Below, piece after piece: positions 1-7,303 of a stretch of DNA of 64,000 bases (the first letter of the stretch is position 1; the number at the start of each line of letters is the position of its first letter). The position numbers and the translations under genes were made by a program. Under the pieces are notes generated by a model that saw only the letters and a program-made list of their open reading frames with translations, searched no databases and was not told where the DNA came from. This DNA comes from Streptomyces sp. V3I8. Lineage in GTDB: Bacteria; Actinomycetota; Actinomycetes; Streptomycetales; Streptomycetaceae. The stretch covers positions 3,162,001 through 3,226,000 of the forward strand of contig NZ_JAUSZL010000002.1 of NCBI RefSeq assembly GCF_030817535.1, written 5' to 3'.

Positions 1-1787
1 CCCGCCTTGCCGTAGACGGCGACGGCCTTGCCCGACTGGAACTTGATCGTTCCCTCGCTCGCCGAGCCGGAGCCGCCGGCGGCCCGCTCCAGGGCGGCGG
101 CCAGCTTCTCCTCGTCGACGGGCATCACGGGGGCGACGACCCGCTGGTTGCCGAACAGCGAGCCGATCACCGAGACAGGGTTGTAGTCGCTGCCCGCGGC
201 GGCCCGCACGGTGGCCTGGCCGTCGAGCTGCAGCCCGGCCTGGTCCGGCTTGAGCGCGACGGTGTCGCCCTCGACCGAGAGCTGCAGCGGCTTGGCCGCG
301 CGCTCCTTGAAGGCGTCGTCGAGCTTCTTGACGGCCTCGTCACGGGTGCCGCCGCCGATGTCCACACCGAGCACGGTGGTGCCCTTGGGCACGTCGGAGT
401 GGTTCATGAGCAGTCCGGCGCCGTACGCCATGCCGCCCAGGACCACCACGCCGGTGACCAGCAGCACCAGCTTGTTGCGGCCCTTCTTCTTCTTGGGCCG
501 CGAGGCCGCGGGCGCGGCCGGTGAGACCGGCTCGGGCAGCTTCGGCGGCTGGTGCGGAAGGGGCCCGTCGGTGTGCGCGCCCGGTCCGAACGGCGAGTTC
601 GGGGCGGGGGGCACGACGGGGATGCCGCTGGTGAGGGTGTGTCCGGAGACGTTCTCACCGGCGCCGCCGTAGCCCGGCGTGCCCGGCTCGGGCGCCGGGA
701 TCTGCGGGGTGAGGATCGCGGTGTCGTCGCTCATCCCGCCACCGGGACGGCCGGCGCCCGCGGGACCGCCGGGGAAGGCGGAGCCGCTCTGGGCGCCCTT
801 GCCGCCGGGGAACGCCGAGGGGTCGGGGGCACCGGGGCCGCCCGGGCCTGCGGGCCCTCCGGGGAACGCCTGGCCGCCCTGACCGCCCTGGCTCCCGGGC
901 GCCGCCGGTGGCGTACCGCCGTCGGCCGGTCCGCCGTCGGAGAAGTACGGGAGTCCGTCGCGTCGCGGTTCGCCGCCGCCGTCGCCCGCCGGGGGGTTCG
1001 TCGGATAGGGCGACTCGCCGGGTGCGGAGCCGAGCGGTCCGGCGGCCAGCGCACGGGACACGTCGAAGGAGCCGGTGCCGCCGCCGTGGCCGGGCGCCAC
1101 CGGTCCGGTGCCGCCCGCCCCGGGCAGCCCCGCGCCGTTGCCGCCGGGCCTGGCACCGCCGGCGCCCTGGGGCGTACCGGCGCCGCCGGGCCGTGCGGCG
1201 GGCGCCCCGGAGGGGCCGACTCCCGCACCGGTGCCCGTGGCCGGGCCCTGGGCGCCCGAACCGGCGGCCAGTCCCGCGCCGTTGGCGTTGCCACCGGCCG
1301 GACCGCCCTTGGGCGCGGCGCCCTTGCGTGGCGCGAACCAGTCGCTCGTCTTGTCCCCGGGGCCACCGGGGCCGCCAGGACCACCGGCGCCGGCTCCGCC
1401 ACCGGGGGCGGGCATGGCGTGGGACCCCGTGTCGGAGTCCACGGGCCCGCCCGCGGCGGTGCCGGGTCCGGCGCCCGCTCCGGCGTCCGGGCCGGCCGGC
1501 CGCGGCGCACCGGTGGCGTCGGAGGAGCCCGCGTCGGACCCCGCGTTCGCGACGGGCGTGCGCACGACGACCGGCGGGATCGGCCTGGATCCGGGGATGT
1601 TGATGCGGATCCGGGTCGTCAGCGTGGTCTCGGTCTTGGGCTGTTCCGGCCGGTCACCGGCGGTACGAGCCGCGTCGGCCGCGGCGTCGGAAGCCATCGG
1701 CGTTCCGTACGGCGGAGTCCCCGACGGGTATGCGGTTCCGCCGCGCCCGTTGGGCCCGGAGGACGAACTGTCAGTTTCACGACTCAA
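1..1787 (-). CDS. VanW/peptidoglycan-binding family membrane protein (C-terminus beyond window)
   Basis: Reading leftward, about 595 codons are present and no stop is reached, so the gene is cut by the window edge. The start is a TTG at 1787 with AGGAG eight bases upstream. Residues 1 to about 430 are Gly/Pro/Ala-rich and probably disordered. A single hydrophobic segment at about 435-458 follows a run of Lys/Arg (RPKKKKGRNK), giving a cytoplasmic low-complexity tail. The extracellular part then begins with VPKGTTVLGVDIGGGTRDEA, typical of the PG_binding_4 repeat that precedes VanW domains. The VanW domain itself would lie outside the window. The role is probably cell-wall binding, inferred from the family. 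Confidence 0.7.
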   Translation of the reverse strand, partial: MSRETDSSSSGPNGRGGTAYPSGTPPYGTPMASDAAADAARTAGDRPEQPKTETTLTTRIRINIPGSRPIPPVVVRTPVANAGSDAGSSDATGAPRPAGPDAGAGAGPGTAAGGPVDSDTGSHAMPAPGGGAGAGGPGGPGGPGDKTSDWFAPRKGAAPKGGPAGGNANGAGLAAGSGAQGPATGTGAGVGPSGAPAARPGGAGTPQGAGGARPGGNGAGLPGAGGTGPVAPGHGGGTGSFDVSRALAAGPLGSAPGESPYPTNPPAGDGGGEPRRDGLPYFSDGGPADGGTPPAAPGSQGGQGGQAFPGGPAGPGGPGAPDPSAFPGGKGAQSGSAFPGGPAGAGRPGGGMSDDTAILTPQIPAPEPGTPGYGGAGENVSGHTLTSGIPVVPPAPNSPFGPGAHTDGPLPHQPPKLPEPVSPAAPAASRPKKKKGRNKLVLLVTGVVVLGGMAYGAGLLMNHSDVPKGTTVLGVDIGGGTRDEAVKKLDDAFKERAAKPLQLSVEGDTVALKPDQAGLQLDGQATVRAAAGSDYNPVSVIGSLFGNQRVVAPVMPVDEEKLAAALERAAGGSGSASEGTIKFQSGKAVAVYGKA

Positions 1788-1947
1788 GGCAGGTTCTCCT
1801 GGTTGGCTCCACCGCCCGTGTACTCGACCTCGATTCGGGCGGCTCGGCGGCGCGCACCACCATACTGGCCACTCGTCTCCCGCATTTTGCGGCCGTCGGG
1901 GAAACCCACACCGGACTTGCACCAGCGCACTGTGGCGAAGTGGTACG

Positions 1948-2388
1948 TCATTTGCCAAGTCGGGCGGCGACGCCGTCCGGTTGCCGCCCCCGGCCAAGGG
2001 TGGCGCACATCACAGCGACCGTCATCCCGCCGAGCAGGAAGAGGTAGGAACCGGCCCCCGCGGCGAAGAGGAAGTCGCCCTCGGGGCGGCTGGCGGTGAG
2101 CAGCACGACGGCGATCATCCAGCCCGCGGCGGGCACGACGGCCCCGGCCCGGCCACCGGTCGCGCGCATTCCGCCGAGGAACAGCCCCGCCGCCCCGGCC
2201 AGCGCGAGCAGCAGCCCGCCCGGGAACCAGCCCGACTGGACCAGCGCGCCGGTCACCGCGACCACGCCGCCGAGCACGAAGAGCCCCAGGTGGGCGGCGA
2301 TCCGGGCGGCCGAGGGCGGTCGCAGGGGCTGGGCGAGCACGCTGCCCGCGTTCGAGCGGTCCGCGTACGATCGACCGGCCGCGTTCAT
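1948..2388 (-). CDS. small four-helix membrane protein (DUF6113-like)
   Basis: A 146-residue protein whose ATG overlaps the mshB stop as ATGA, so it is translationally coupled to mshB. Four hydrophobic segments are visible, at about residues 30-50, 56-73, 83-101 and 113-130, for example [19 protein letters not shown], with short loops. There are no catalytic motifs. It resembles the DUF6113 proteins that commonly sit after mshB in Streptomyces (family recalled, not searched). The function is unknown; coupling suggests a membrane role linked to mycothiol production, but this is inference. Confidence 0.75.
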   Translation of the reverse strand: MNAAGRSYADRSNAGSVLAQPLRPPSAARIAAHLGLFVLGGVVAVTGALVQSGWFPGGLLLALAGAAGLFLGGMRATGGRAGAVVPAAGWMIAVVLLTASRPEGDFLFAAGAGSYLFLLGGMTVAVMCATLGRGRQPDGVAARLGK

Positions 2389-3305
2389 CGGGCACCGCCC
2401 TCGGTGGTTGCTGTCGCGATTCCCGCGAACAGATCGGTCTCGCGTGCCGTCCCGGTGCGTTCGCCGCGCACCAACTCGTAGTACTCGACGGGGAAGAGGG
2501 GCTGCGCGAGCCGGTTGGAGAGGGCGAACCACGGTTCGGCGACCTCGATCTGGGTGGCGTGCGCCCGCATCGCGGCGGCCTTGGCGGCGGCCTGCGCGGT
2601 GCCGTCGATCTCCGTGGTGACCACCGGGTCGTCCACCACGCCGGGCACGTCGTCGACCGTGGCGGCGGCGGGGAACGGCAGTTCGCCGAGTACGCCCTTG
2701 AGGCGCGCGAAGCCTTCTTCGGCGACGGACCGCGGCACGCGGTTCCAGTAGATCTTCGCAATCGTCCACGGTTCGCCGGGGCCGGCGTCGCTGCCGGCAC
2801 CGGTCCGGAAGTCCGGATCCGCGGCCAGGTCGGCGGCCCGCATGGCGACGCGGTGGGCCTGGATGTGGTCCGGGTGGCCGTAGCCGCCGTCCGGGTCGTA
2901 GGTGACGAGCACCTGGGGGCGCACCTCACGGATCACGCGGACCAGGTGCCCGGCGGCCTCGTCGACCTCCGCCCCCCAGAAGCTGCGGGGATCGTCGTTG
3001 TCCGGCAGGCCCATCATCCCGGAGTCCTGGTAACGGCCCGCGCCGCCGAGGAGACGCACGTCACGCACGCCCAGCTCGCGCATCGCCCCGCGGAGTTCCG
3101 TCAGGCGGTACTCCCCCAGCTCCTCGCCCGACAGGTGGGCGAGCGCGGGCGGGATGACCTCGCCCTGTTCGCCCCGGGTGCAGGTCACGAGGGTGACCTG
3201 GACGCCCGCGGCCGCGTACCGGGCCATGGTCGCGCCGTTGTTGATCGTCTCGTCGTCCGGATGCGCGTGCACCAGGAGCAGACGCCGGGGGGACAGTTCC
3301 GTCAT
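2385..3305 (-). CDS. mshB: N-acetyl-GlcN-inositol deacetylase, mycothiol biosynthesis
   Basis: MshB removes the acetyl group from GlcNAc-Ins to give GlcN-Ins, the second committed step of mycothiol synthesis in actinobacteria. The 306-residue length fits the family. The zinc-binding motif AHPDDE lies at residues 14-19 and the second metal motif GHPDH in the middle ([12 protein letters not shown]), both diagnostic of the PIG-L/LmbE deacetylases. TRGEQGE and the [12 protein letters not shown] stretch are typical of MshB rather than of the conjugate amidase Mca. There is no Shine-Dalgarno; TAGGGT ends seven bases before ATG, so the mRNA is probably leaderless. A small membrane gene follows with a 4-base overlap. 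Confidence 0.95.
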   Translation of the reverse strand: MTELSPRRLLLVHAHPDDETINNGATMARYAAAGVQVTLVTCTRGEQGEVIPPALAHLSGEELGEYRLTELRGAMRELGVRDVRLLGGAGRYQDSGMMGLPDNDDPRSFWGAEVDEAAGHLVRVIREVRPQVLVTYDPDGGYGHPDHIQAHRVAMRAADLAADPDFRTGAGSDAGPGEPWTIAKIYWNRVPRSVAEEGFARLKGVLGELPFPAAATVDDVPGVVDDPVVTTEIDGTAQAAAKAAAMRAHATQIEVAEPWFALSNRLAQPLFPVEYYELVRGERTGTARETDLFAGIATATTEGGAR

Positions 3306-3311
3306 GCACCC

Positions 3312-3317
3312 ACCCTA
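3312..3317 (-). promoter_or_regulatory. -10 box of leaderless mshB promoter
   Basis: TAGGGT on the minus strand occupies -12 to -7 relative to the mshB ATG, which would place the transcription start at or next to the start codon. No -35 match or ribosome binding site is visible. Confidence 0.6.
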
Positions 3318-3404
3318 CGAGGCACACGCGCCCCACCACCGCCCGCCCGCCCGCGACAGCCGTCACGGGCGGCGAATTCGAACACCGACGGCTTCCGCGG
3401 GCTT

Positions 3405-3924
3405 TCAGGTGCCCTGTCCCGCGTCCGCGAAGATCGCTTCGGCGGACGGAGCGGTGACGGCGCTGGTGAGCCAGCGGCGCAGAAGGGCGGGGTCGTCGCA
3501 CCCGGTGACGCGCTCGCGGACCTCGTCGGGCACGTCGAGGCCGCGCGTCTCGAGGACGAGCAGGATGTCCTCGGCGGCGGTCTGGACACGAGCTTCCGCG
3601 CGTCCCTCGTCACGAATCTCTTCCGACATCCACGACTTGTAGAAGGAAAGATCCACGGCCACCAGGTTCCTCCAGAGTTCCACGGCTCGGCGGTTGGTGC
3701 TCAAGCCCTGTGCGGTGAATTCGATGATGGGGTCTGCGACGGCTTCGGGCACGCCCTGCAGAGCGGCGGCGCTCGACCGCTCTGGCCTCGGTGAGGTCGG
3801 TCGGCATGGCCGTGACGGATGTGGGTGGCGCGAAATCGAGACCGAGGACCCGGGAGACACCGGTGAACAGTTCCGGGTACTCCTGGAAGATGCGGTGCAT
3901 CGCCTCGTGGGGCGGGCTGACCAT
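3405..3924 (-). pseudogene. broken gene with internal deletion and frameshift
   Basis: The 5' part starts at ATG 3924 behind AGAGGA and reads MVSPPHEAMHRIFQEYPELF up to about TEARAVERR. After that the reading shifts frame near 3768-3780. The C-terminal part, from GVPEAVADPIIEFTAQGL to EAIFADAGQGT and including YKSWMSEEIRDEGRAEARV, continues in the other frame to a stop at 3405. I recall intact relatives in Streptomyces of about 290-300 residues in which a central nuclease-like region joins exactly these two ends. Here roughly 130 codons are missing as well as the frame, so the gene is very likely dead. The family function is uncertain. Confidence 0.7.
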
Positions 3925-3967
3925 GCGGTTCCTCTACGTTTCTCATTCTGCGTGTTTCTTCGCGCGT

Positions 3968-4903
3968 TCAGGCGGGCGTGGGGGCCGTGGTGCGGCAGGC
4001 GCGGCAGTGGCCCGGCTCGGGGCCGCGGAAGGCGCGGTCGCAGCCGTCGCAGTTGTGGAGCGGATACCGGCGGGCGGGCTGTGCCACCGGAGCGGCCGGG
4101 CGGAACGGGGCCGGGGGCGGCAGTTGGGCGACGAGGCGGTGGGCCAGCAGGGCGGCGGGCCGCCGCAACCCCTCGGCAGGGAGGTCGGAGGTCAGCGCGT
4201 GCCGTACGGCGGCCGGGCTGACGTCCCGCTCCAGCCAAGCGGCCACACCGGGGGCGAGGTGGGCGGTGTCGCAGGCGGAGAGGAGCAGGCCCGGGTCGTG
4301 GCGCCGCAGGCCCGCCAGGAGGTCCGTGGCGGCCTGGAGGAGGGCCGGAGCGGGGTAGGCGGGGCGCGGTACGGCGGGGAGGGCTTTGCGGGGTGCGCCG
4401 GGTGCGCGCTTCTCCGGCTGCTCCGAGGCGTCCGGCCGCTCGGGGCCTTCGGGGCTCTCGGGGCCTTCCGGCGAGGCGGGGTCGGCGGTGACCGGGCCGT
4501 CGCGGTGGCCGGGCCGGTTGCAGGAGATCGTGCGGGTGACGATCCGGCCGCCGGGGATGCGGTGCCGTTCGCGGCGCAGGTAGCCGTGGGTCTCCAGCTC
4601 GCGCAGCGCCGCGGCGATACGGGTCGCCCCCTCGGGAAAGCGCGCGGTGAGGGTCTTGATGTCGACGCGGACGCCCTCGGGGAGCGACTGGATGTACACG
4701 GCGAGCCCGATGGCGAGCCCCGACAGCTCCGTGTGCTGGGCGAGGTGGTTGCCGATCACCGTGTAGCGGGTGGGGTGGCGGGCGTTGTCGTGGGTGAGAC
4801 CGCCGTGGCCCGAGCGGGGGTGCGGGCGCCGCCGGTTCGGGGGTTTGTCGGCGGCATACCGGGACCGGGCATACGGGGGCGCGCTAGGGTTCTGCGTATC
4901 CAT
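3968..4903 (-). CDS. winged-helix DNA-binding protein with C-terminal Cys cluster
   Basis: A 311-residue protein from ATG 4903 (MDTQNPSAPP); a longer frame extends to 5047 but its extra part looks non-coding. Residues about 40-125 form a winged helix, with the conserved stretch YTVIGNHLAQHTELSGLAIG followed by RFPEGATRIAAALRELETHG and LRRERHRIPGG. A Pro/Glu-rich linker comes next. A helical region follows, and the C-terminus carries two Cys pairs (NCDGCDR and HCRACR) that could bind zinc. Similar proteins are common in Streptomyces genomic islands. It ends 43 bases before the broken gene, so the two were probably co-transcribed. Specific targets are unknown. Confidence 0.7.
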   Translation of the reverse strand: MDTQNPSAPPYARSRYAADKPPNRRRPHPRSGHGGLTHDNARHPTRYTVIGNHLAQHTELSGLAIGLAVYIQSLPEGVRVDIKTLTARFPEGATRIAAALRELETHGYLRRERHRIPGGRIVTRTISCNRPGHRDGPVTADPASPEGPESPEGPERPDASEQPEKRAPGAPRKALPAVPRPAYPAPALLQAATDLLAGLRRHDPGLLLSACDTAHLAPGVAAWLERDVSPAAVRHALTSDLPAEGLRRPAALLAHRLVAQLPPPAPFRPAAPVAQPARRYPLHNCDGCDRAFRGPEPGHCRACRTTAPTPA

Positions 4904-5043
4904 CGGGAAGGGTTCTGCTTCCTTGGTGGTCAGGCCCTCGCACTGGGATGGCAGTCCCGGCGAGGGCCGTCGTATGTCTGCTGTTGTGTGGGGCTGAGCG
5001 TAGGGCAGGCAACGGGTCGGAAAGCCAGCCGAGTTGGTTATGT

Positions 5044-5595
5044 TCACTCGCCCGGGTGAGGGCGGGCCGACGCGGGCGGGAGGGCGGGGTGGGGTTCGGT
5101 GGGGTCCTTTCCCTCTCCCGGTTCTTTGGGAAGAGCGCCCCTGTCACCGGAGCACGTGCGGTCGGGTTCCGGTGCCGGATTCAGCTCCGCCCAGACCGTC
5201 CTGCGGGGATGCGGGCCCCGGGTGACGCCCCACCGGTCGGCGAGCGCCACGACGAGGACGAGGCCCCGACCGGACTCGCTGTCGGGGGCCGGGTCCAACG
5301 GGCGGGGCAGGACCCCGCCGCAGGTGTCGGTCACCTCGATGCGCAGGGTTGACGCGACGACGTGGAGCACGAGCCTGAAGTCCCGGCCGGGAACCCGGCT
5401 GTGCGTGGCCGCGTTGGCGGCGAGCTCGGCGACGAGGTGACGCGCCGGGTCCAACGGGAAGCCCCATGAGCGCAGTTGCTCCGTGGCGAGCAGACGGGCG
5501 AGACGGGCTCCGCGTGGCGTGGGGGACAGCTGCACGCTGAAGGTGCGGGCGGGGCGTGCGGGCCGGGCCTCGGAGGTGGCGGTTTCTTGGATCAC
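5044..5595 (-). CDS. anti-sigma-factor-like ATP-binding protein (HATPase_c_2)
   Basis: A 183-residue GHKL ATPase with a GTG start at 5595. Residues about 20-140 hold the fold: the N box appears as VAELAANAATHSR, the G1-like motif as VTDTCGG and the G2 region as ESGRGLVLVVALADRWG. The C-terminal 40 residues are a charged, Pro-rich tail. The family is RsbW/SpoIIAB-like and probably binds or phosphorylates partner proteins. It is divergent from the XRE/DUF5753 gene across about 155 bases, the arrangement of the WhiJ/AbaA-like regulatory triads of Streptomyces. The partner is not known here. Confidence 0.85.
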   Translation of the reverse strand: MIQETATSEARPARPARTFSVQLSPTPRGARLARLLATEQLRSWGFPLDPARHLVAELAANAATHSRVPGRDFRLVLHVVASTLRIEVTDTCGGVLPRPLDPAPDSESGRGLVLVVALADRWGVTRGPHPRRTVWAELNPAPEPDRTCSGDRGALPKEPGEGKDPTEPHPALPPASARPHPGE

Positions 5596-5655
5596 GTCAC
5601 TCAGAGTGGCCGCAACTGCCTACCGTGAACAGTGACGACGCCGATACGTACGGTG

Positions 5656-5691
5656 ACTGTCTGAGACTTGTCCAGTGATGTCCAGACTGTC
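5656..5691. promoter_or_regulatory. candidate operator in divergent ATPase/XRE promoter
   Basis: Two copies of TGTCCAG (5669-5675 and 5679-5685) lie exactly 10 bp apart. They are flanked by two copies of ACTGTC (5656-5661 and 5686-5691) exactly 30 bp apart. The spacing by whole helical turns between divergent regulatory genes suggests binding by the neighbouring XRE protein. This is inferred from spacing only. Confidence 0.4.
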
Positions 5692-5750
5692 GGAGCCACC
5701 CGTGCGGGCAGGGCGCGTTGAGCAGTGGAGGACCGGCGGAGAGGCGCGCT

Positions 5751-6626
5751 ATGTACGTGGACGGTGGCGAGGGTCGGCTCAAGACCGAGGCGGACGAACC
5801 GGGTTGGGAGGTCGACCCGGACGACGACTGGGGTGTGGCGGTCGTCGCGACCGTGGGGCGGCAGCTGAAGCTGCGGCGGGAGGCGGTGGGGATGCGGGCC
5901 GCCGACTTCGGGGTGGCCGTCGGGTACGGCGAGGACATGGTCTACAAGATCGAGGGCGGCAAGCGGATCCCTCAGCCCGGGTATCTGGACAGGGCGGACG
6001 AGGTGCTGGGGGCGGGCGGGCTGCTCTCGGCGATGAAGGAGGACGTCAAGAAGGTCCGGTACCCGAAGAAGGTTCGGGACCTGGCCCAGATGGAGGGCAG
6101 AGCGGTCGAGATCGGTACGTACGTGTGCCACAGCATCAGCGGGCTGCTGCAGACGGCTGCGCATGCGCGGGTCGCGTTCGAGTCACGGCAGCCTCCGTAC
6201 TCGGAGGACGAGGTGGAACGGATGGTGGCCGCGCGTATCGCTCGGCAGTCCATCTTCCAGAGGCAACCGGCACCCTCGCTCAGCTTCGTGCTGGAAGAGG
6301 CCCCGCTCCGACGACCCCTCGGAGGCACAATGGTGTGGCGGCAGCAGCTCGAACGTCTGCTGGAGGTGAGCCGGTTGCGCAACGTCACGCTGCAAGTGAT
6401 GCCGACGCTCTGCGAGGTTCACCCGGGCCTGGACGGCAAGATCGAGTTGCTGAAGTTCGAGGACGGCACGACGGTGGGGCGCGCCGACGGAGCGTTCAGC
6501 GGTCGGCCGACCTCCGATCCGAGGCAGCTCCGCATCCTTGAACTGCGGTATGGCACCATCCGGGCGCAGGCTCTCCCGCCGCGGGAGTCGCTGGCCTTCA
6601 TCGAGCAACTGCTGGGAGAAACATGA
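5751..6626 (+). CDS. XRE-family regulator with DUF5753 domain (WhiJ-like)
   Basis: A 291-residue protein. I chose ATG 5751 because GGAGAGG lies seven bases upstream; an upstream ATG at 5718 has no such site. Residues about 25-85 form a Cro/C1-type helix-turn-helix (LKLRREAVGMRAADFGVAVG, then YKIEGGKRIP). The rest is the DUF5753 region, with HSISGLLQTAAHARVAF and VTLQVMPTLCEVHPGL. Such proteins pair with DUF397 partners in Streptomyces developmental and stress regulation (WhiJ type). The downstream DUF397 gene overlaps by 4 bases (ATGA), so the two are translationally coupled. Confidence 0.9.
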   Translation: MYVDGGEGRLKTEADEPGWEVDPDDDWGVAVVATVGRQLKLRREAVGMRAADFGVAVGYGEDMVYKIEGGKRIPQPGYLDRADEVLGAGGLLSAMKEDVKKVRYPKKVRDLAQMEGRAVEIGTYVCHSISGLLQTAAHARVAFESRQPPYSEDEVERMVAARIARQSIFQRQPAPSLSFVLEEAPLRRPLGGTMVWRQQLERLLEVSRLRNVTLQVMPTLCEVHPGLDGKIELLKFEDGTTVGRADGAFSGRPTSDPRQLRILELRYGTIRAQALPPRESLAFIEQLLGET

Positions 6627-6832
6627 TCCGCAAGGCCTCCGCACGGGACGCCTACGAGTTGGCGTGGTTCAAGAGCAGCTACAGCGATGGCAACGAAGGC
6701 GATTCCTGCGTCGAACTCGCCACCACCCCCGGCACCGTCCACGTCCGCGACTCCAAGGACGCGGACGGCCCCCGGCTGGCCTTCTCCCCCGCCACCTGGT
6801 CGGCCTTCGTGCCGTACGCGTCCGAAGGCTGA
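6623..6832 (+). CDS. DUF397 small protein
   Basis: A 69-residue protein that overlaps the upstream XRE gene as ATGA. It carries the DUF397 signature: WFKSSYSDGNEGDSCVELA near residues 15-33, then VHVRDSKDADGP and FSPATWSAFV. In WhiJ-like systems the DUF397 partner modulates the XRE repressor, probably by direct contact (family knowledge). No membrane segment or signal peptide is present. Confidence 0.9.
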   Translation: MIRKASARDAYELAWFKSSYSDGNEGDSCVELATTPGTVHVRDSKDADGPRLAFSPATWSAFVPYASEG

Positions 6833-6917
6833 CCGCGGCGGAGACGCCGGCCGGGGAGCGGGCTCCGGGGCCGCGCACGGCTCGGAGCCCACGGTCCGGC
6901 GGGGGACGGACCCGGGG

Positions 6918-7112
6918 TCAGAACTTGATGTCCCCGATCATGCCGGCGATGTTCGTGGTCAGCTCGTTGATCGTCGGTGCCATCGTCGAGCTCGCGAGGT
7001 AGAAGCCGAGCAGCATGCAGACGATGGCGTGAGGCGCCTTCAGTCCTGACTTCTTGACCAGGATGAAGACGATGATCGCCAGCAGCACCACCGCCGAAAT
7101 CGAAAGTGCCAC
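6918..7112 (-). CDS. 64-residue membrane protein of unknown function
   Basis: The start is GTG 7112 with a strong GGAGGTGA six bases upstream. The N-terminus is a hydrophobic helix (ISAVVLLAIIVFILVKK) followed by KSGLKAPHAIVCMLLGFYLA, a second hydrophobic stretch, and a short polar tail ending in GMIGDIKF. I recall near-identical small proteins in other Streptomyces, which argues it is real despite its size. The function is unknown. It is divergent from the S9 peptidase gene with a 191-base gap. Confidence 0.75.
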   Translation of the reverse strand: MALSISAVVLLAIIVFILVKKSGLKAPHAIVCMLLGFYLASSTMAPTINELTTNIAGMIGDIKF

Positions 7113-7291
7113 GGCGGCTCACCTCCAAAGGATCCCAAGGACACGGGGGCCGGGGGTCGGGGGGATGGGGGGGTGGGGCAGTAAATCCGTACAGCAGCCA
7201 GCAGGTTGATACCCACGCAGCGCTAGTGATCATAACTATTCGTGCGTGCGCATTGATCGGCGCACGGCCGCACAAGGGGGCGCATGGCCAA

Positions 7292-7297
7292 TATGGT
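7292..7297 (+). promoter_or_regulatory. -10 box of leaderless S9 peptidase promoter
   Basis: TATGGT lies at -12 to -7 of the ATG at 7304. No Shine-Dalgarno is present, which supports this start over longer in-frame alternatives reaching back to 7106. Confidence 0.55.
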
Positions 7298-7303
7298 CGG
7301 AGC

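Noticed and set aside
6918..7112. Phage holin or plasmid spread protein.
   Set aside because: Small size and helices fit loosely, but no phage or plasmid genes surround it and similar proteins appear chromosomal.
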